Origin: Kitasatospora gansuensis
GTDB taxonomy: Bacteria; Actinomycetota; Actinomycetes; Streptomycetales; Streptomycetaceae
Assembly (NCBI RefSeq): GCF_014203705.1
Contig: NZ_JACHJR010000001.1
Location: 7,812,001-7,876,000 of the forward strand
DNA length: 64,000 bases
Reading direction: 5' to 3'
A model generated the notes under the pieces. The model was not told where the DNA came from. It worked only from the letters and a program-made list of their open reading frames with translations, and ran no database searches. Positions 41,665-50,025 of the stretch are shown piece after piece. The first letter of the stretch is position 1, and each line of letters begins with the position of its first letter. The position numbers and the translations under genes were made by a program.

Positions 41665-43139
41665 AGCTCTCCAGCAGGATCGCGCTGTCGGTCACGGTGG
41701 TGGTGCCCCTGCTGGTGCTCGGCGCGGGCGCCCTGCTGCTCGGCCTGGTCAACCGGGACCTGCGCGGCCAGCAGGACGCCAGGCTGCACGACCGGGCCGC
41801 CGCTGTGCTGCCCGCCACCCGCGCGCTGCTGACCGCCGACCGGGGCGGCCGGCCCAAGGTCGAGCAGAACCAGAGCCGCCGGATCCTCGGCGACGCGCTC
41901 GACTCCGGGGTGCGGGTGGCCGCGGCGGACGGTGTTGTGGTGCTGGCCGGCGGCCCGGCACCGGCCGACCCGGCCCGGCTGCCCACCGTGCCCGGCGGGC
42001 CGGTGACCGTACGCGAACACGGAGCCGCCTGGCGGGTGTTGACCGTACGGGTGGACGGCGCGGCGCCGGGCACGCTGTGGCTGATCGCGCCGACCGCCGC
42101 CGACGGGCCGCAGCTCGCCGCCGTACGCCGCCGGGTGCTGCTGGTCTCGGTGCTGGCCGCGCCGGTCTCCGGACTGGTCGCGCTCGGGCTGGCCCGGCGG
42201 GCCACCCTGTCGATCCGGCGGCTCAGCCGCCGGGCCGCCGAGCTCGACCCGCAGGCCGGGGCCGCCGCCTTCGCCGAGACCTTCGCGGCATTCGCGCCCG
42301 GCCGGATCCGGATCACCGAGGTCGACGAACTGGCCACCGCCATCGGCGTGTTGCTGGCCCGCTACGACGAGCAGGCGGCCCGGACCGCGCAGGCGCTGGA
42401 CACCGCCCGCTCGTTCTCCTCCGCCGCCTCGCACGAGCTCCGCACCCCGCTGACCAGCATGCGCACCGACCTCGACGTGCTCGCGGCGCACCCCGACCTG
42501 CCCGCCGGGGAGCGCGCCGAGGTGGTCCGGGACCTGCGCGCGGACCACGGCCGACTGGAGGAACTGCTCACCGCGCTGCGGACCTTGGCGCAGGGCGACC
42601 TGGTCGAGGTCTCGGCGTTCGCCCCGATCGACCTGGCCGAGCTGGTCGAGGACGCGACCGGCGAGACCCGGCGGCGGCACCCCGAGGTCCGGCTGTCCGC
42701 CGAAACCCCGGCCGAGGTCAGGGTGTTCGGCTGGGAGGGCGGACTACGGATCCTGCTCGCCAACCTGCTCGGCAACGCCGTGGTGCACGGCCACCAGCCG
42801 GGCCGACCGGCCACCGTCACCGTGCGGCTGGGCACCGAGGGCGAGTGCGCGGTGCTCACCGTGGACGACTGCGGCCCTGGCATCGAACCCGAGGCGCGGC
42901 AGGCGGTCTTCACCCGGTTCCACCGCCGCCCGGACAGCCCCGGCTCCGGGCTCGGGCTGACCCTGGTGGCCCAGCAGGCCGCCCTGCACCGGGGCACCGT
43001 CACGGTCGGCCCCCGGCCCGAGGGCCCGGGCAGCCGGTTCGAGGTCCGGCTGCCGCTGCTGCGGCCCGACGCCCCGACGCTGGAGCTGCCCGTACAGCTC
43101 TCGATGCGCCGGGACTGGCTGGCCGACGACCGGTCCTGA
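41661..43139 (+). CDS. Sensor histidine kinase (OmpR partner)
   Basis: A 492-residue membrane kinase. Two transmembrane helices (about 7-30 and 157-178) bracket an extracytoplasmic sensor of about 125 residues. HAMP-like linker, then dimerisation with the phospho-His in ASHELRTPL (near 258), and the ATPase with NLLGNAVVHG (N box), VDDCGPGI (G1), FTRFHRR (F) and GSGLGL (G2). GTG at 41661 overlaps the regulator stop. The signal is unknown; the sensor has no recognisable ligand motif. Confidence 0.96.
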   Translation: MKLSSRIALSVTVVVPLLVLGAGALLLGLVNRDLRGQQDARLHDRAAAVLPATRALLTADRGGRPKVEQNQSRRILGDALDSGVRVAAADGVVVLAGGPAPADPARLPTVPGGPVTVREHGAAWRVLTVRVDGAAPGTLWLIAPTAADGPQLAAVRRRVLLVSVLAAPVSGLVALGLARRATLSIRRLSRRAAELDPQAGAAAFAETFAAFAPGRIRITEVDELATAIGVLLARYDEQAARTAQALDTARSFSSAASHELRTPLTSMRTDLDVLAAHPDLPAGERAEVVRDLRADHGRLEELLTALRTLAQGDLVEVSAFAPIDLAELVEDATGETRRRHPEVRLSAETPAEVRVFGWEGGLRILLANLLGNAVVHGHQPGRPATVTVRLGTEGECAVLTVDDCGPGIEPEARQAVFTRFHRRPDSPGSGLGLTLVAQQAALHRGTVTVGPRPEGPGSRFEVRLPLLRPDAPTLELPVQLSMRRDWLADDRS

Positions 43140-43255
43140 CGGCCTGGCAGCCGGACCCTGTGGTGCTCACAAGGATTCCACAAGAAACGGCGCTACCCTC
43201 CTGCCGGTCGGCCCGGTCACGGGCCCAACGCACCTGTCGTCGAAGGAGATCAGCC

Positions 43256-43654
43256 ATGCTCAGCAACCGCAAGGCCGTCGTCACCGGAGCACTCGCGCTG
43301 GCCGGCACGCTGCTGGTGGCCGTGCCCGCGCAGGCCGAGACCAAGCCCGCGGCCGCACCGAAGGGCGACGGCGCCAAGTCCGTCTGCAAGCGGCTGCCCA
43401 AGACCGAGCAGCGCATCACCGCCTCGCTGACCCGGCTGAAGGGCGACGCGACCGTGGTCGGCTCGGTGGCCCGGATGGAGCAGCGGGTGGCCAACGCGAA
43501 GGCCGCCGGACACACCGAGATCCAGACCCTGCTGAGCGGTCGGCTGACCTTCCGCAAGAGCATGGTGCCCACCCTGGAGACCCGGCAGAACGACCTCAAG
43601 GCCGTCGCCACCTGGTGCGCGGCCCAGGGCCACACCCAGGCGCCCGCCAAGTGA
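43256..43654 (+). CDS. Small secreted protein downstream of two-component system
   Basis: A 132-residue exported protein with a signal peptide ending VPAQA (about residue 26). The mature part is helical with two Cys (SVCKRLPK and ATWCAAQ) that could form one disulfide. ATG at 43256 follows GAAGGAGAT. Its stop overlaps the start of a lipoprotein gene (GTGA). Position 117 bp after the kinase and export suggest it is a target or cofactor of that two-component system, possibly an extracytoplasmic sensor partner. Confidence 0.8.
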   Translation: MLSNRKAVVTGALALAGTLLVAVPAQAETKPAAAPKGDGAKSVCKRLPKTEQRITASLTRLKGDATVVGSVARMEQRVANAKAAGHTEIQTLLSGRLTFRKSMVPTLETRQNDLKAVATWCAAQGHTQAPAK

Positions 43655-43872
43655 CCCGCCGTCAGGCCGTTCTCGGCGCAGCGGCCCTCGCGGCCTTCGC
43701 CGCCCTGACCCTGACCGGCTGCGGGCCGACCGGCGGGAGCCAGGGCACGCCGGACCGGGCGGGCCAGTCGGCGGGGGCCGACGACGCGCAGGTCCAGGAC
43801 ATGCAGCAGAAGGTCGACGCCGCCGAGAGCGCGGCGGCGCAGGCGGAGTCCGACAGCACCGAGGACAGCTGA
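43651..43872 (+). CDS. Small lipoprotein
   Basis: A 73-residue protein with the signal MTRRQAVLGAAALAAFAALTLTGC, a good lipobox LTGC at residue 24. The short mature part is acidic and predicted helical (VQDMQQKVDAAESAAAQAESDS). GTG at 43651 overlaps the previous stop, so it is coupled to the secreted protein. Function unknown; the pair may be stress-envelope components of the adjacent two-component system. Confidence 0.78.
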   Translation: MTRRQAVLGAAALAAFAALTLTGCGPTGGSQGTPDRAGQSAGADDAQVQDMQQKVDAAESAAAQAESDSTEDS

Positions 43873-43885
43873 AGTTGTAGGGGCG

Positions 43886-43940
43886 GCAGCCCGGAACCGT
43901 CCGTCCGGCCCACTGGGCCGGCGGTCCGGTTCCGGGCTGC
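43886..43940 (+). terminator. Nested-hairpin terminator
   Basis: A 14-bp outer stem (43886-43899 with 43927-43940) encloses a second 7-bp stem (43905-43911 with 43915-43921), directly after the lipoprotein stop. Confidence 0.75.
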
Positions 43941-43970
43941 GCCGTTGTCCGGCGGCGGGGTGTGCTGGCG

Positions 43971-43986
43971 TTGACGTCAGGGTCAA
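43971..43986. promoter_or_regulatory. Candidate MerR-type operator
   Basis: The inverted repeat TTGAC-N6-GTCAA (TTGACGTCAGGGTCAA) lies 53 bp upstream of the merR-type start; its left arm is also a -35-like TTGACG. Autoregulation by the MerR-type protein is the natural hypothesis. Confidence 0.45.
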
Positions 43987-44038
43987 GGTCTACCGTCGTT
44001 CCAGGCGGTGCGGAGAGGCACCCCGGAAGGAGCGGGCG

Positions 44039-44488
44039 ATGCGGATCGGTGAGCTGGCCGAGCGGGCGGGCACGACCACCCGGACGCTGCGGTACTACGA
44101 GCAGTTGGGCCTGCTGCCCGCCCGGCGGTCCGGCAACGGGTACCGGGCGTACAGCCAGGAGGACCTGCGCCTGCTGCAGCAGATCCGGACCCTCCAGGAC
44201 TTCGGGTTCGGCCTGGAGGAGACCCGGCCGTTCGTCGAGTGCCTGCAGGCGGGGCACCCGGAGGGTGACTCCTGCCCGGCCTCGCTGGAGGTCTACGAGC
44301 GCAAGCTCGCCGAACTGGACGCGTGCATCGCCCGGCTGCACGAGGTGCGCGAGCAGGTCGGTGCCCAGCTGGTCCGGGCCCGCGAGTCGCGGGACGCGCT
44401 GGCGACCGCCGCCGACCAGCCGCCGCTCTGCGAACTGGCGACCGGGCTTCCGGGCGGACTGCCGACCGTTGGACCGGAAACCGAGTAG
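44039..44488 (+). CDS. MerR-family regulator
   Basis: A 149-residue regulator. The winged HTH is at residues 1-70 (MRIGELAERAGTTTRTLRYYEQLGLLPARRSGNGYRAY), then a dimerisation coiled coil (about 80-125). Three Cys (Cys69 in FVECLQ, CPAS, DACIA) could sense thiol or metal stress. The gene is followed 19 bp later by a thioredoxin gene, a common actinobacterial pair, so redox-responsive control of that thioredoxin is likely. ATG at 44039 follows GGAGCGG. Confidence 0.92.
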   Translation: MRIGELAERAGTTTRTLRYYEQLGLLPARRSGNGYRAYSQEDLRLLQQIRTLQDFGFGLEETRPFVECLQAGHPEGDSCPASLEVYERKLAELDACIARLHEVREQVGAQLVRARESRDALATAADQPPLCELATGLPGGLPTVGPETE

Positions 44489-44507
44489 ACGAGCAAAGGG
44501 GACAACA

Positions 44508-44837
44508 GTGCAGATCACCGGGGTGGCCGCGGTCACCGACGAGACCTTCGCGGAGCAGGTGCTGGCGGCCGAGGGGCCGGTGCTGGTGGAGTTCACCGCC
44601 GACTGGTGCCCGCCGTGCCGGATGATGGCGCCGATCCTGGCGGACATCGCCCGCGAGGAGGCGCACCGGCTCACGGTGGTGCAGCTGGACGTGGACCGCA
44701 ATCCGGAGACCCAGGCCGCGTACGCGGTGCTCTCGATGCCGACGATGATGCTCTTCCGGGGCGGCGAACCGGTCAGGTCGGTGGTCGGCGCGCGGGCCAA
44801 GGCGCGGCTGCTGCGGGAGTTCGACGACGTGCTCTGA
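44508..44837 (+). CDS. Thioredoxin with WCPPC active site
   Basis: A 109-residue thioredoxin. The active site is WCPPC instead of the usual WCGPC, a change that alters redox potential; the cis-Pro region SMPTMMLFRGG is intact. No signal peptide, so cytoplasmic. GTG at 44508 follows AAGGGGA. It is co-transcribed with the MerR-type regulator and probably serves a stress-specific role beside the housekeeping thioredoxin. Confidence 0.93.
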   Translation: MQITGVAAVTDETFAEQVLAAEGPVLVEFTADWCPPCRMMAPILADIAREEAHRLTVVQLDVDRNPETQAAYAVLSMPTMMLFRGGEPVRSVVGARAKARLLREFDDVL

Positions 44838-44884
44838 CCGTCCGTCGGCCAGGCGCTGCTCGGTCGACGGGGTGGGAGAAGGTG

Positions 44885-44902
44885 CTCCCCCGATCGGGGG
44901 AG
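44885..44902. promoter_or_regulatory. Perfect 18-bp palindrome upstream of the NarL-type system
   Basis: CTCCCCCGATCGGGGGAG is a loop-free perfect palindrome 35 bp before the kinase ATG. Lack of a loop favours a dimer operator, probably for the NarL-type regulator of the same operon, over a terminator. Confidence 0.6.
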
Positions 44903-44936
44903 GCTGCTGCTGAGCTGCTGGGCAATACTGGCGATC

Positions 44937-46169
44937 ATGATCAGGGGAATCCGGCCGCTGCTACGCGGCTCCACGTATTCGGGTGTGCTCTTCGCTTACT
45001 GCGGCGCGATGGCGAGCCTTCCGCTGTTGCCGTTCGCCATGCTGCCGCTGGTGGCGTCGCGGTCCGCTCCCTTCTGGGTGCAGGCCGTGCTGTGCCTGCT
45101 GGCCTGGGCGGCGGCGGTCGGTGTGTTCGGGCTGGCCCGCACCACCCGGCGGGTGCTGGTCGGGTCCGCCCGGCGGATGCTGAAGGTGCCGCTGCCGGAT
45201 CCGGTGGCGGGCCGACGGCCCGCCGGCGCGGACCGTTGGCGGACTCCGCTCTGGCTGGTGCTGCACGTGGCACTGGGGTGGACGGGCGCGCTGGTGAGCG
45301 GTCTGCTGTTCGCCATGGCCGTGTCCCTGCCCGGGGGTTGGACCGGTGCGGATGCGCGGGTGCAGCTGTTCGCCTGGTCGGTGGACGGGAAGGGCGGCTG
45401 GAGCTGGCCGCTGGCAGTCGCCTGCCTGCTGCTGGCGCTGGTGGTGTGCGTGCCGGTGACGAGCGCTCTGCGTTGGCTGGCGCCAAGGCTGTTGGGGCCG
45501 TCCGCGGCCGAGCGGCTGGCGCTGGCCAGCGAACGGGAACTGCTGCTGGCCGAACGCAACCGGTTGGCCCACGAGTTGCACGACTCGATCGGACACACGC
45601 TGACCGCGGCCACGATCCAGGCGGCCGTGGCGGGCGAGGTGCTGTCCGCCGACCCGGCGGCCGCACGGGCCGCCCTGCGCAGCATCGAGGAGTCCACCCG
45701 GGCCGCGCTGGAGGACCTGGACTACGTACTGGGCGTCCTGCGCGAGGAGCAGGCGGGTACGGCGCCGACCCGGACCCTGGCCGACCTGCCCGAACTGCTC
45801 GACCGGTTGCGGCACGCGGGCGCGGTGGTGCAGCCGGAGCTGTCGGGCGAGCTGACGCAGGTACAGGGGACGCTCTCCCGGGCGGCGTACCGAATCCTGC
45901 AGGAGGGACTGACGAACGCCCTGCGGCACGGGGCGGGCGGCCCGATCGAGGTCCGGGTGACGGCCGCGCCGGACGTCCTGGAGCTCAGCGTGGTCAACCG
46001 GACCGGCGCGGGGACGCGTACCGGCGCGGGCGCCTTCCCCACCTCCGGGCACGGCCTGCCCGGGCTGGCCGAGCGGGTGCGGCTGCTGCACGGCGAGTTC
46101 GAGGCAGGACCGGCCGGGCCGCAGCACTGGCGGCTGGCGGTCCGGCTGCCGGTACGGTTGTCGGCATGA
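44937..46169 (+). CDS. NarL-type sensor histidine kinase
   Basis: A 410-residue membrane kinase. Four hydrophobic segments fall in the first 180 residues (including LLPFAMLPLV, WVQAVLCLLAWAAAVGVF, LHVALGWTGALVSGLLFAMAV and LAVACLLLALVVCV). The HisKA_3 domain reads AERNRLAHELHDSIGHTLTAA with the phospho-His near 213, and the ATPase has ILQEGLTNALRHG and GHGLPGLAERV. ATG at 44937 has only a weak ribosome site. Its stop overlaps the response-regulator start (ATGA). Lacking a large sensor loop, it probably detects envelope stress within the membrane. Confidence 0.94.
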   Translation: MIRGIRPLLRGSTYSGVLFAYCGAMASLPLLPFAMLPLVASRSAPFWVQAVLCLLAWAAAVGVFGLARTTRRVLVGSARRMLKVPLPDPVAGRRPAGADRWRTPLWLVLHVALGWTGALVSGLLFAMAVSLPGGWTGADARVQLFAWSVDGKGGWSWPLAVACLLLALVVCVPVTSALRWLAPRLLGPSAAERLALASERELLLAERNRLAHELHDSIGHTLTAATIQAAVAGEVLSADPAAARAALRSIEESTRAALEDLDYVLGVLREEQAGTAPTRTLADLPELLDRLRHAGAVVQPELSGELTQVQGTLSRAAYRILQEGLTNALRHGAGGPIEVRVTAAPDVLELSVVNRTGAGTRTGAGAFPTSGHGLPGLAERVRLLHGEFEAGPAGPQHWRLAVRLPVRLSA

Positions 46170-46855
46170 CCGGCTCCGACGCCGGTACGGCCGCCACCTC
46201 CCCCGTCACGCTCCTGATCGCGGACGACGACGAGGTGACCCGCAGCGGCCTGCGCACACTGCTCGCGGCCCAGCCGGGGATCACGGTGGTCGGCGAGGCC
46301 GCCGACGGCGTCGAGGCGGTCGAGCAGGCGCAACGGCTGTGTCCCGACGTGGTCCTGATGGACGTCCGGATGCCGCGTCGGAACGGGATCGACGCCACCC
46401 GCCACCTGCTGGCCGAGTCGGCCGACCCGCCGAAGGTCGTGGTGATCACCACCTTCGAGAACGACGACTACGTCACCGCCGCACTCAGCGCCGGGGCCAG
46501 CGGTTTCGTGCTCAAGCGGCTGCCGGTCCGACAGATCGCGGAGGCGGTACGGGTGGTGGCGGCGGGCGAGGCGATCCTCTTCCCGTCCGCCCTCCGCCGG
46601 ATGGTCACCGCCCGCCCGCTGGCCTCCGCCGAGGCACTGCCGCGGGCAGCCCTGACGGGCCGTGAGGAGGAGGCGCTCCGCCTGATGGCCACCGGCCTCT
46701 CCAACCCGGAGATCGCGGAGACCCTGAGGGTCAGCCTGGAGACGGCCAAGACCCACGTCGGCAACGTCCTCACCAAGCTCGGCGCCCAGAACCGCACCCA
46801 CGCCGTGGTGATCGCCTACGAGTCGGGCCTGGTGGTCCCGGCCTTCACCGGCTGA
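46166..46855 (+). CDS. NarL/LuxR-type response regulator
   Basis: A 229-residue regulator. The receiver has acidic residues ADDDE (20-22), phosphoacceptor Asp66 in LMDVRMP, Thr in ITTFEND and Lys in VLKRLP. The LuxR HTH is C-terminal: LTGREEEALRLMATGLSNPEIAETLRVSLETAKTHVGNVLTKLG. ATG at 46166 overlaps the kinase stop by 4 nt. The palindrome at 44885-44902 is its likely autoregulatory site. Confidence 0.95.
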   Translation: MTGSDAGTAATSPVTLLIADDDEVTRSGLRTLLAAQPGITVVGEAADGVEAVEQAQRLCPDVVLMDVRMPRRNGIDATRHLLAESADPPKVVVITTFENDDYVTAALSAGASGFVLKRLPVRQIAEAVRVVAAGEAILFPSALRRMVTARPLASAEALPRAALTGREEEALRLMATGLSNPEIAETLRVSLETAKTHVGNVLTKLGAQNRTHAVVIAYESGLVVPAFTG

Positions 46856-46898
46856 CCCGGCCTCAGCGGTGGTAAGGCCGGTTTGGAAGGCTGTGGGT

Positions 46899-47360
46899 AT
46901 GGAAACGTTCGCCGACCGCATCGACGGTGCGTGGGAGTGGTGGTCCGCTGCGATCGAAGAGTCGCAGGAAGGGCGCTGGGTCCGGGATGCCGTGGAACGG
47001 CAGGTGCTGGCAGACATCGTCGCCGCCACCAACGCGCTGCACGGCGGGCGGCCGGCTCCGTTCACCGAGGACCCGTGGCAGGTGCGGATCGGTCGGATCG
47101 CCAACTGGGCCGGGGTGCTGAGGCTGGCTGCGCGGGCAGGCGGATGGGCACTCCAGCCGGTGGTCGGGCGCAGCCCGGCGCAGCGGGCGGGCATGGCCGA
47201 GCTGCTGTCCGGCATTTACGCGGTCGGAGAGCAGGGGGAGTTGTGGATGAAGCAGCTCCTGAATGGTGTGCTGCCGCCCGAAGGTGACGTTGCGAAGGCA
47301 GAGGGCTTTCTGACGGGACCGGGGTCCATCGAGGATCTGGAGCTGTTCTTCTACGACTGA
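46899..47360 (+). CDS. Hypothetical protein
   Basis: A 153-residue soluble helical protein not recognised; it is Trp-rich at the N-terminus (WEWWSAAIEESQEGRWV) and acidic at the end (LELFFYD). ATG at 46899 has GGAAGG 8 nt upstream. It is convergent with a frameshifted gene on the other strand. GC3 is a little lower than neighbours, consistent with accessory DNA. Confidence 0.7.
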   Translation: METFADRIDGAWEWWSAAIEESQEGRWVRDAVERQVLADIVAATNALHGGRPAPFTEDPWQVRIGRIANWAGVLRLAARAGGWALQPVVGRSPAQRAGMAELLSGIYAVGEQGELWMKQLLNGVLPPEGDVAKAEGFLTGPGSIEDLELFFYD

Positions 47361-47412
47361 GCTTGTTCTTCAAGGCCAGACCTCGAACGATGCCTCGAAC
47401 GGGCACCATCGG

Positions 47413-48227
47413 TCAGATCGCGGTGGGTAGGTAGCGTGTTACCGCGAGCTTGGCCAGCGTCCGAAGTTTCGCGAAGTAGGAGGCGCAGTACTCCGAGTTG
47501 ATCAGGGGCACGATCTTGTCGAGGTCGGCGATGCACGCCCAGAGGGTGGCGATGCCACTGTCGTCGAGCCCACCGTCATCTCTCGCTGGACGAGAGCGGC
47601 GACGTCGGCGTCCAGGAGGATGAGCTCGACACTCTCAACGTCGATGCCGCGGAAGCTGTCGGGGTACGGTGCGCGCCGGTGTTCCTCCCACAGCCGGGCG
47701 AGTCGGTCTTGAGGCTGTTCCCCGCTCAGGTCGACAGTTGGCGCCTCTGCTGCGGATGGTGCGCGAAGAAGCAGGGAAACAGCGTCGAAGACGGCACGCA
47801 CCATGGCGATGGCTCTGGCCGGGCCGAGGGCGGCACTTGTCGCCGTGCCCTGCGTGAGCCGGTCGCGCAGTAGCCGGCTGCGGTCGAGCTCGGCGGCGAG
47901 TTCGGCCGGGATGAGTCCGGTGTCGCCGGCCCGCTCGATGAGGTCCTGGAGCGGGTCGGGGATGGCCAGGCGCTCGGCCAGGACGTGCTCCAGGGCGAAC
48001 AGGGAATGCGTGACGGCGACGGTGGCGAACTCGTACCGGTAGTAGGAGTGCCTGATGAGTTCGCGGGACGTTTCCATCGCGCTCATGACGTACATCGACG
48101 CCTCGCCGGGCAGAACCAGCTGGGCCACCAAAGCGTCCATGTCCGCATAGTCGAGAACGACGTCGCGGACACGCGGGTCCGGTGCCGGCAGAGGGAGCGG
48201 GCCGGGCAACGGCGGCAGGGGGTTCAC
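47413..48227 (-). pseudogene. Frameshifted hypothetical gene
   Basis: Reading from GTG near 48227, a helical protein is visible (RDVVLDYADMDALVAQLVLPGE, then MSAMETSRELIRHSYYRYEF) to about 47585. There the frame ends in Pro/Ser-rich nonsense at 47502, while the -1 frame continues protein-like as DDGGLDDSGIATLWACIADLD, KIVPLINSEYC and a terminal RYLPTAI before TGA at 47413-47415. The shift falls in a GAGAGAT run (47580-47587), so one base appears lost. The start is also uncertain. Family not recognised; it could be intact if the base is a sequencing error. Confidence 0.6.
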
Positions 48228-48339
48228 CAGTGCAGTCTTGTCATCGGAAGGCTCTCGGCGCCAACGAATTTGCTCGGGGCGGTTGGCGACCCGGTGCCGC
48301 CCGCGCAACGGGGTATCGGTGAGGTGCTAGAAATCCCTG

Positions 48340-48933
48340 GTGAACGATCATCCCGAGTCCTTGACCCGCCGCGTCTTCGTGGCGCTGGCCCCGCCCGACG
48401 ACGCCAAGGACGAACTGGCCCGGGCCCTGGAGCCGGCCTACGCCGCGTACCCGCAGTTGCGGTGGAACCGGATCGAGGACTGGCACATCACCCTGGCGTT
48501 CCTCGGTGAACTCCCCTCCGCAGCAGTCCCGTTGCTGCAGCCGGCGCTCGCCGGACTGGCGGCCTCGCACCCCGCTCTGCGGCTGGGCCTGCGGGGCGGT
48601 GGCCACTTCGACCAGCGGCTGCTGTGGAGCGGGATCGACGGGGACCTGGACGGACTGCAGCTGCTGGCCGCCGACGTCCGGGACGTGGTCAGGGCCTGCG
48701 GGATCGACTTCAAGGACCGCCCGCTGCGCCCCCATCTGACCCTGGCGCGGGCTCGCCGCGACGATCCCAGCAGCGTGCCGCAGGCCGCGGCCGGACTCAC
48801 CGCGTTCGTGGGCCGACCGTGGCGGACCGAACGTCTCCACCTGGTCGGCAGCAACATCGGCCGGGGGCCCGGGCCGATCCACTACCGCGACATCGAGGCC
48901 TGGCGACTCGGCAGCGACTCCACCGGGCCGTAG
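48340..48933 (+). CDS. thpR: RNA 2',3'-cyclic phosphodiesterase (2H superfamily)
   Basis: A 197-residue 2H-family enzyme with the paired H-x-T-x motifs HITL (near residue 50) and HLTL (near 132), separated by about 80 residues as in ThpR/LigT. RRVFVALAPPDDAKDELARAL is the usual N-terminal strand-helix. It hydrolyses 2',3'-cyclic phosphates to 2'-phosphates; the in vivo RNA substrate is unsettled. GTG at 48340 has a distant GAGG; divergent from the frameshifted gene. Confidence 0.93.
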   Translation: MNDHPESLTRRVFVALAPPDDAKDELARALEPAYAAYPQLRWNRIEDWHITLAFLGELPSAAVPLLQPALAGLAASHPALRLGLRGGGHFDQRLLWSGIDGDLDGLQLLAADVRDVVRACGIDFKDRPLRPHLTLARARRDDPSSVPQAAAGLTAFVGRPWRTERLHLVGSNIGRGPGPIHYRDIEAWRLGSDSTGP

Positions 48934-49023
48934 CCGCCCACCGGTTGGCACACGGCCGATATTCGCTTGCGCACCCTCGTCACCTGGGTCAATGTCGCGT
49001 GACACCTGACGAAGGCAGAGAAG

Positions 49024-49437
49024 ATGACCACGCAGACCCACCACGTCGACCACGAGCTCATCGAGGCCGCGGCGGAGGTCGCGCGCACGCGCTGCCGGGG
49101 CGACAACCACACCATGGCGGCCGCGGCCCGTGCCCGGGACGGCCGGATCGTCACCGCGGTGAACGCCTACCACTTCACGGGCGGCCCCTGCGCCGAGCTG
49201 GTCCTGATCGGTACGGCAGCAGCCCAGGGCGCCTACGAGCTGGACACGATCGTCGCCGTGGGCGACCGCGACCGGGGAGTCGTTCCTCCGTGCGGCCGGT
49301 GCCGGCAGGTCCTGCTCGACTACTTCCCCGCCCTCAAGGTCATCGTCGGCACAGGCGACCGCGTCCGGACCGTCCGCATCACCGACCTGCTACCCGAAAG
49401 CTACGTCTGGGCCGACCACCAGCTCGACGCCGAGTAA
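49024..49437 (+). CDS. Blasticidin-S-deaminase-like cytidine deaminase
   Basis: A 137-residue zinc deaminase. The catalytic zinc site is C/E type: HFTGGPCAELVLIGTAAAQGAYEL contains the PCAE catalytic motif and VVPPCGRCRQVLLDYFP the second Cys pair. The stretches YHFTGGPCAELV, PCGRCRQVLLD and LLPESYVW closely match blasticidin-S deaminase, more so than housekeeping cytidine deaminase. It could detoxify a nucleoside antibiotic or act in pyrimidine salvage. ATG at 49024 has GCAGAGAAG upstream. No nucleoside-antibiotic genes are adjacent. Confidence 0.9.
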   Translation: MTTQTHHVDHELIEAAAEVARTRCRGDNHTMAAAARARDGRIVTAVNAYHFTGGPCAELVLIGTAAAQGAYELDTIVAVGDRDRGVVPPCGRCRQVLLDYFPALKVIVGTGDRVRTVRITDLLPESYVWADHQLDAE

Positions 49438-49461
49438 AGCCGAGCAAAGAGGAGCCCGACG

Positions 49462-50025
49462 ATGATCCATCAGTTCCTGGTCGACGTGGCCACCAGCGGT
49501 GGTGTGCTGGGTGCGGGGCTTGAGCTGTCGCCCGAGGAGTGGTCGGCGCGGCTGGGTGCCGCGCCGCTGTGGGCGGGGGAGACGGCGCTGGGACTGGTTC
49601 AGGACTACGGGCTGGTCGAGGTGCACCACCTGCGCGCCGAGGAGGAGGGCGGGTGGCGGCCCTTCGGGTTCGTCGTCCGCCTGGACCGTGGGGAGCCGAC
49701 CCCCGCTGACGTGCCGTCATGTCTCGGCGAGGTGTACGGGACGTTGTCAGGTCCGGCCGTGTTCGAACCGGTGCGAGCCGGTATCGAAGCGGCAGGGCAC
49801 GTCCTCGAGCCGTACGTCGAGTACGACAGCGACCCGGCGGCCGGGATCCTTCGGTTCCGCGTGCCGGAGACGCAGGTCGGGATCACGGTGATCGATCGGG
49901 CCGATGGCCGGCCGGGCTGGTCGGACGGGCAGATCTCCCGGGTCAGCCTGTTCCGCGCCGGTGGTCAGGCCATCCAGAAGAAGACGGCGGTCATCCGCTT
50001 CTCCGGCAGGGTGCTGCCCCAGTAG
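49462..50025 (+). CDS. Hypothetical protein with convergent overlap
   Basis: A 187-residue soluble protein, not recognised; an alpha/beta pattern with LWAGETALGLVQDYGLVEVHH and VPETQVGITVIDRADGR suggests an immunity-protein-like or SMI1-unlike beta sheet fold, without confidence. ATG at 49462 follows GAGGAG. Its last 61 bp (49965-50025) overlap the convergent oxygenase gene, and these residues read as antisense of that conserved C-terminus, so the natural end was probably earlier. Confidence 0.65.
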   Translation: MIHQFLVDVATSGGVLGAGLELSPEEWSARLGAAPLWAGETALGLVQDYGLVEVHHLRAEEEGGWRPFGFVVRLDRGEPTPADVPSCLGEVYGTLSGPAVFEPVRAGIEAAGHVLEPYVEYDSDPAAGILRFRVPETQVGITVIDRADGRPGWSDGQISRVSLFRAGGQAIQKKTAVIRFSGRVLPQ

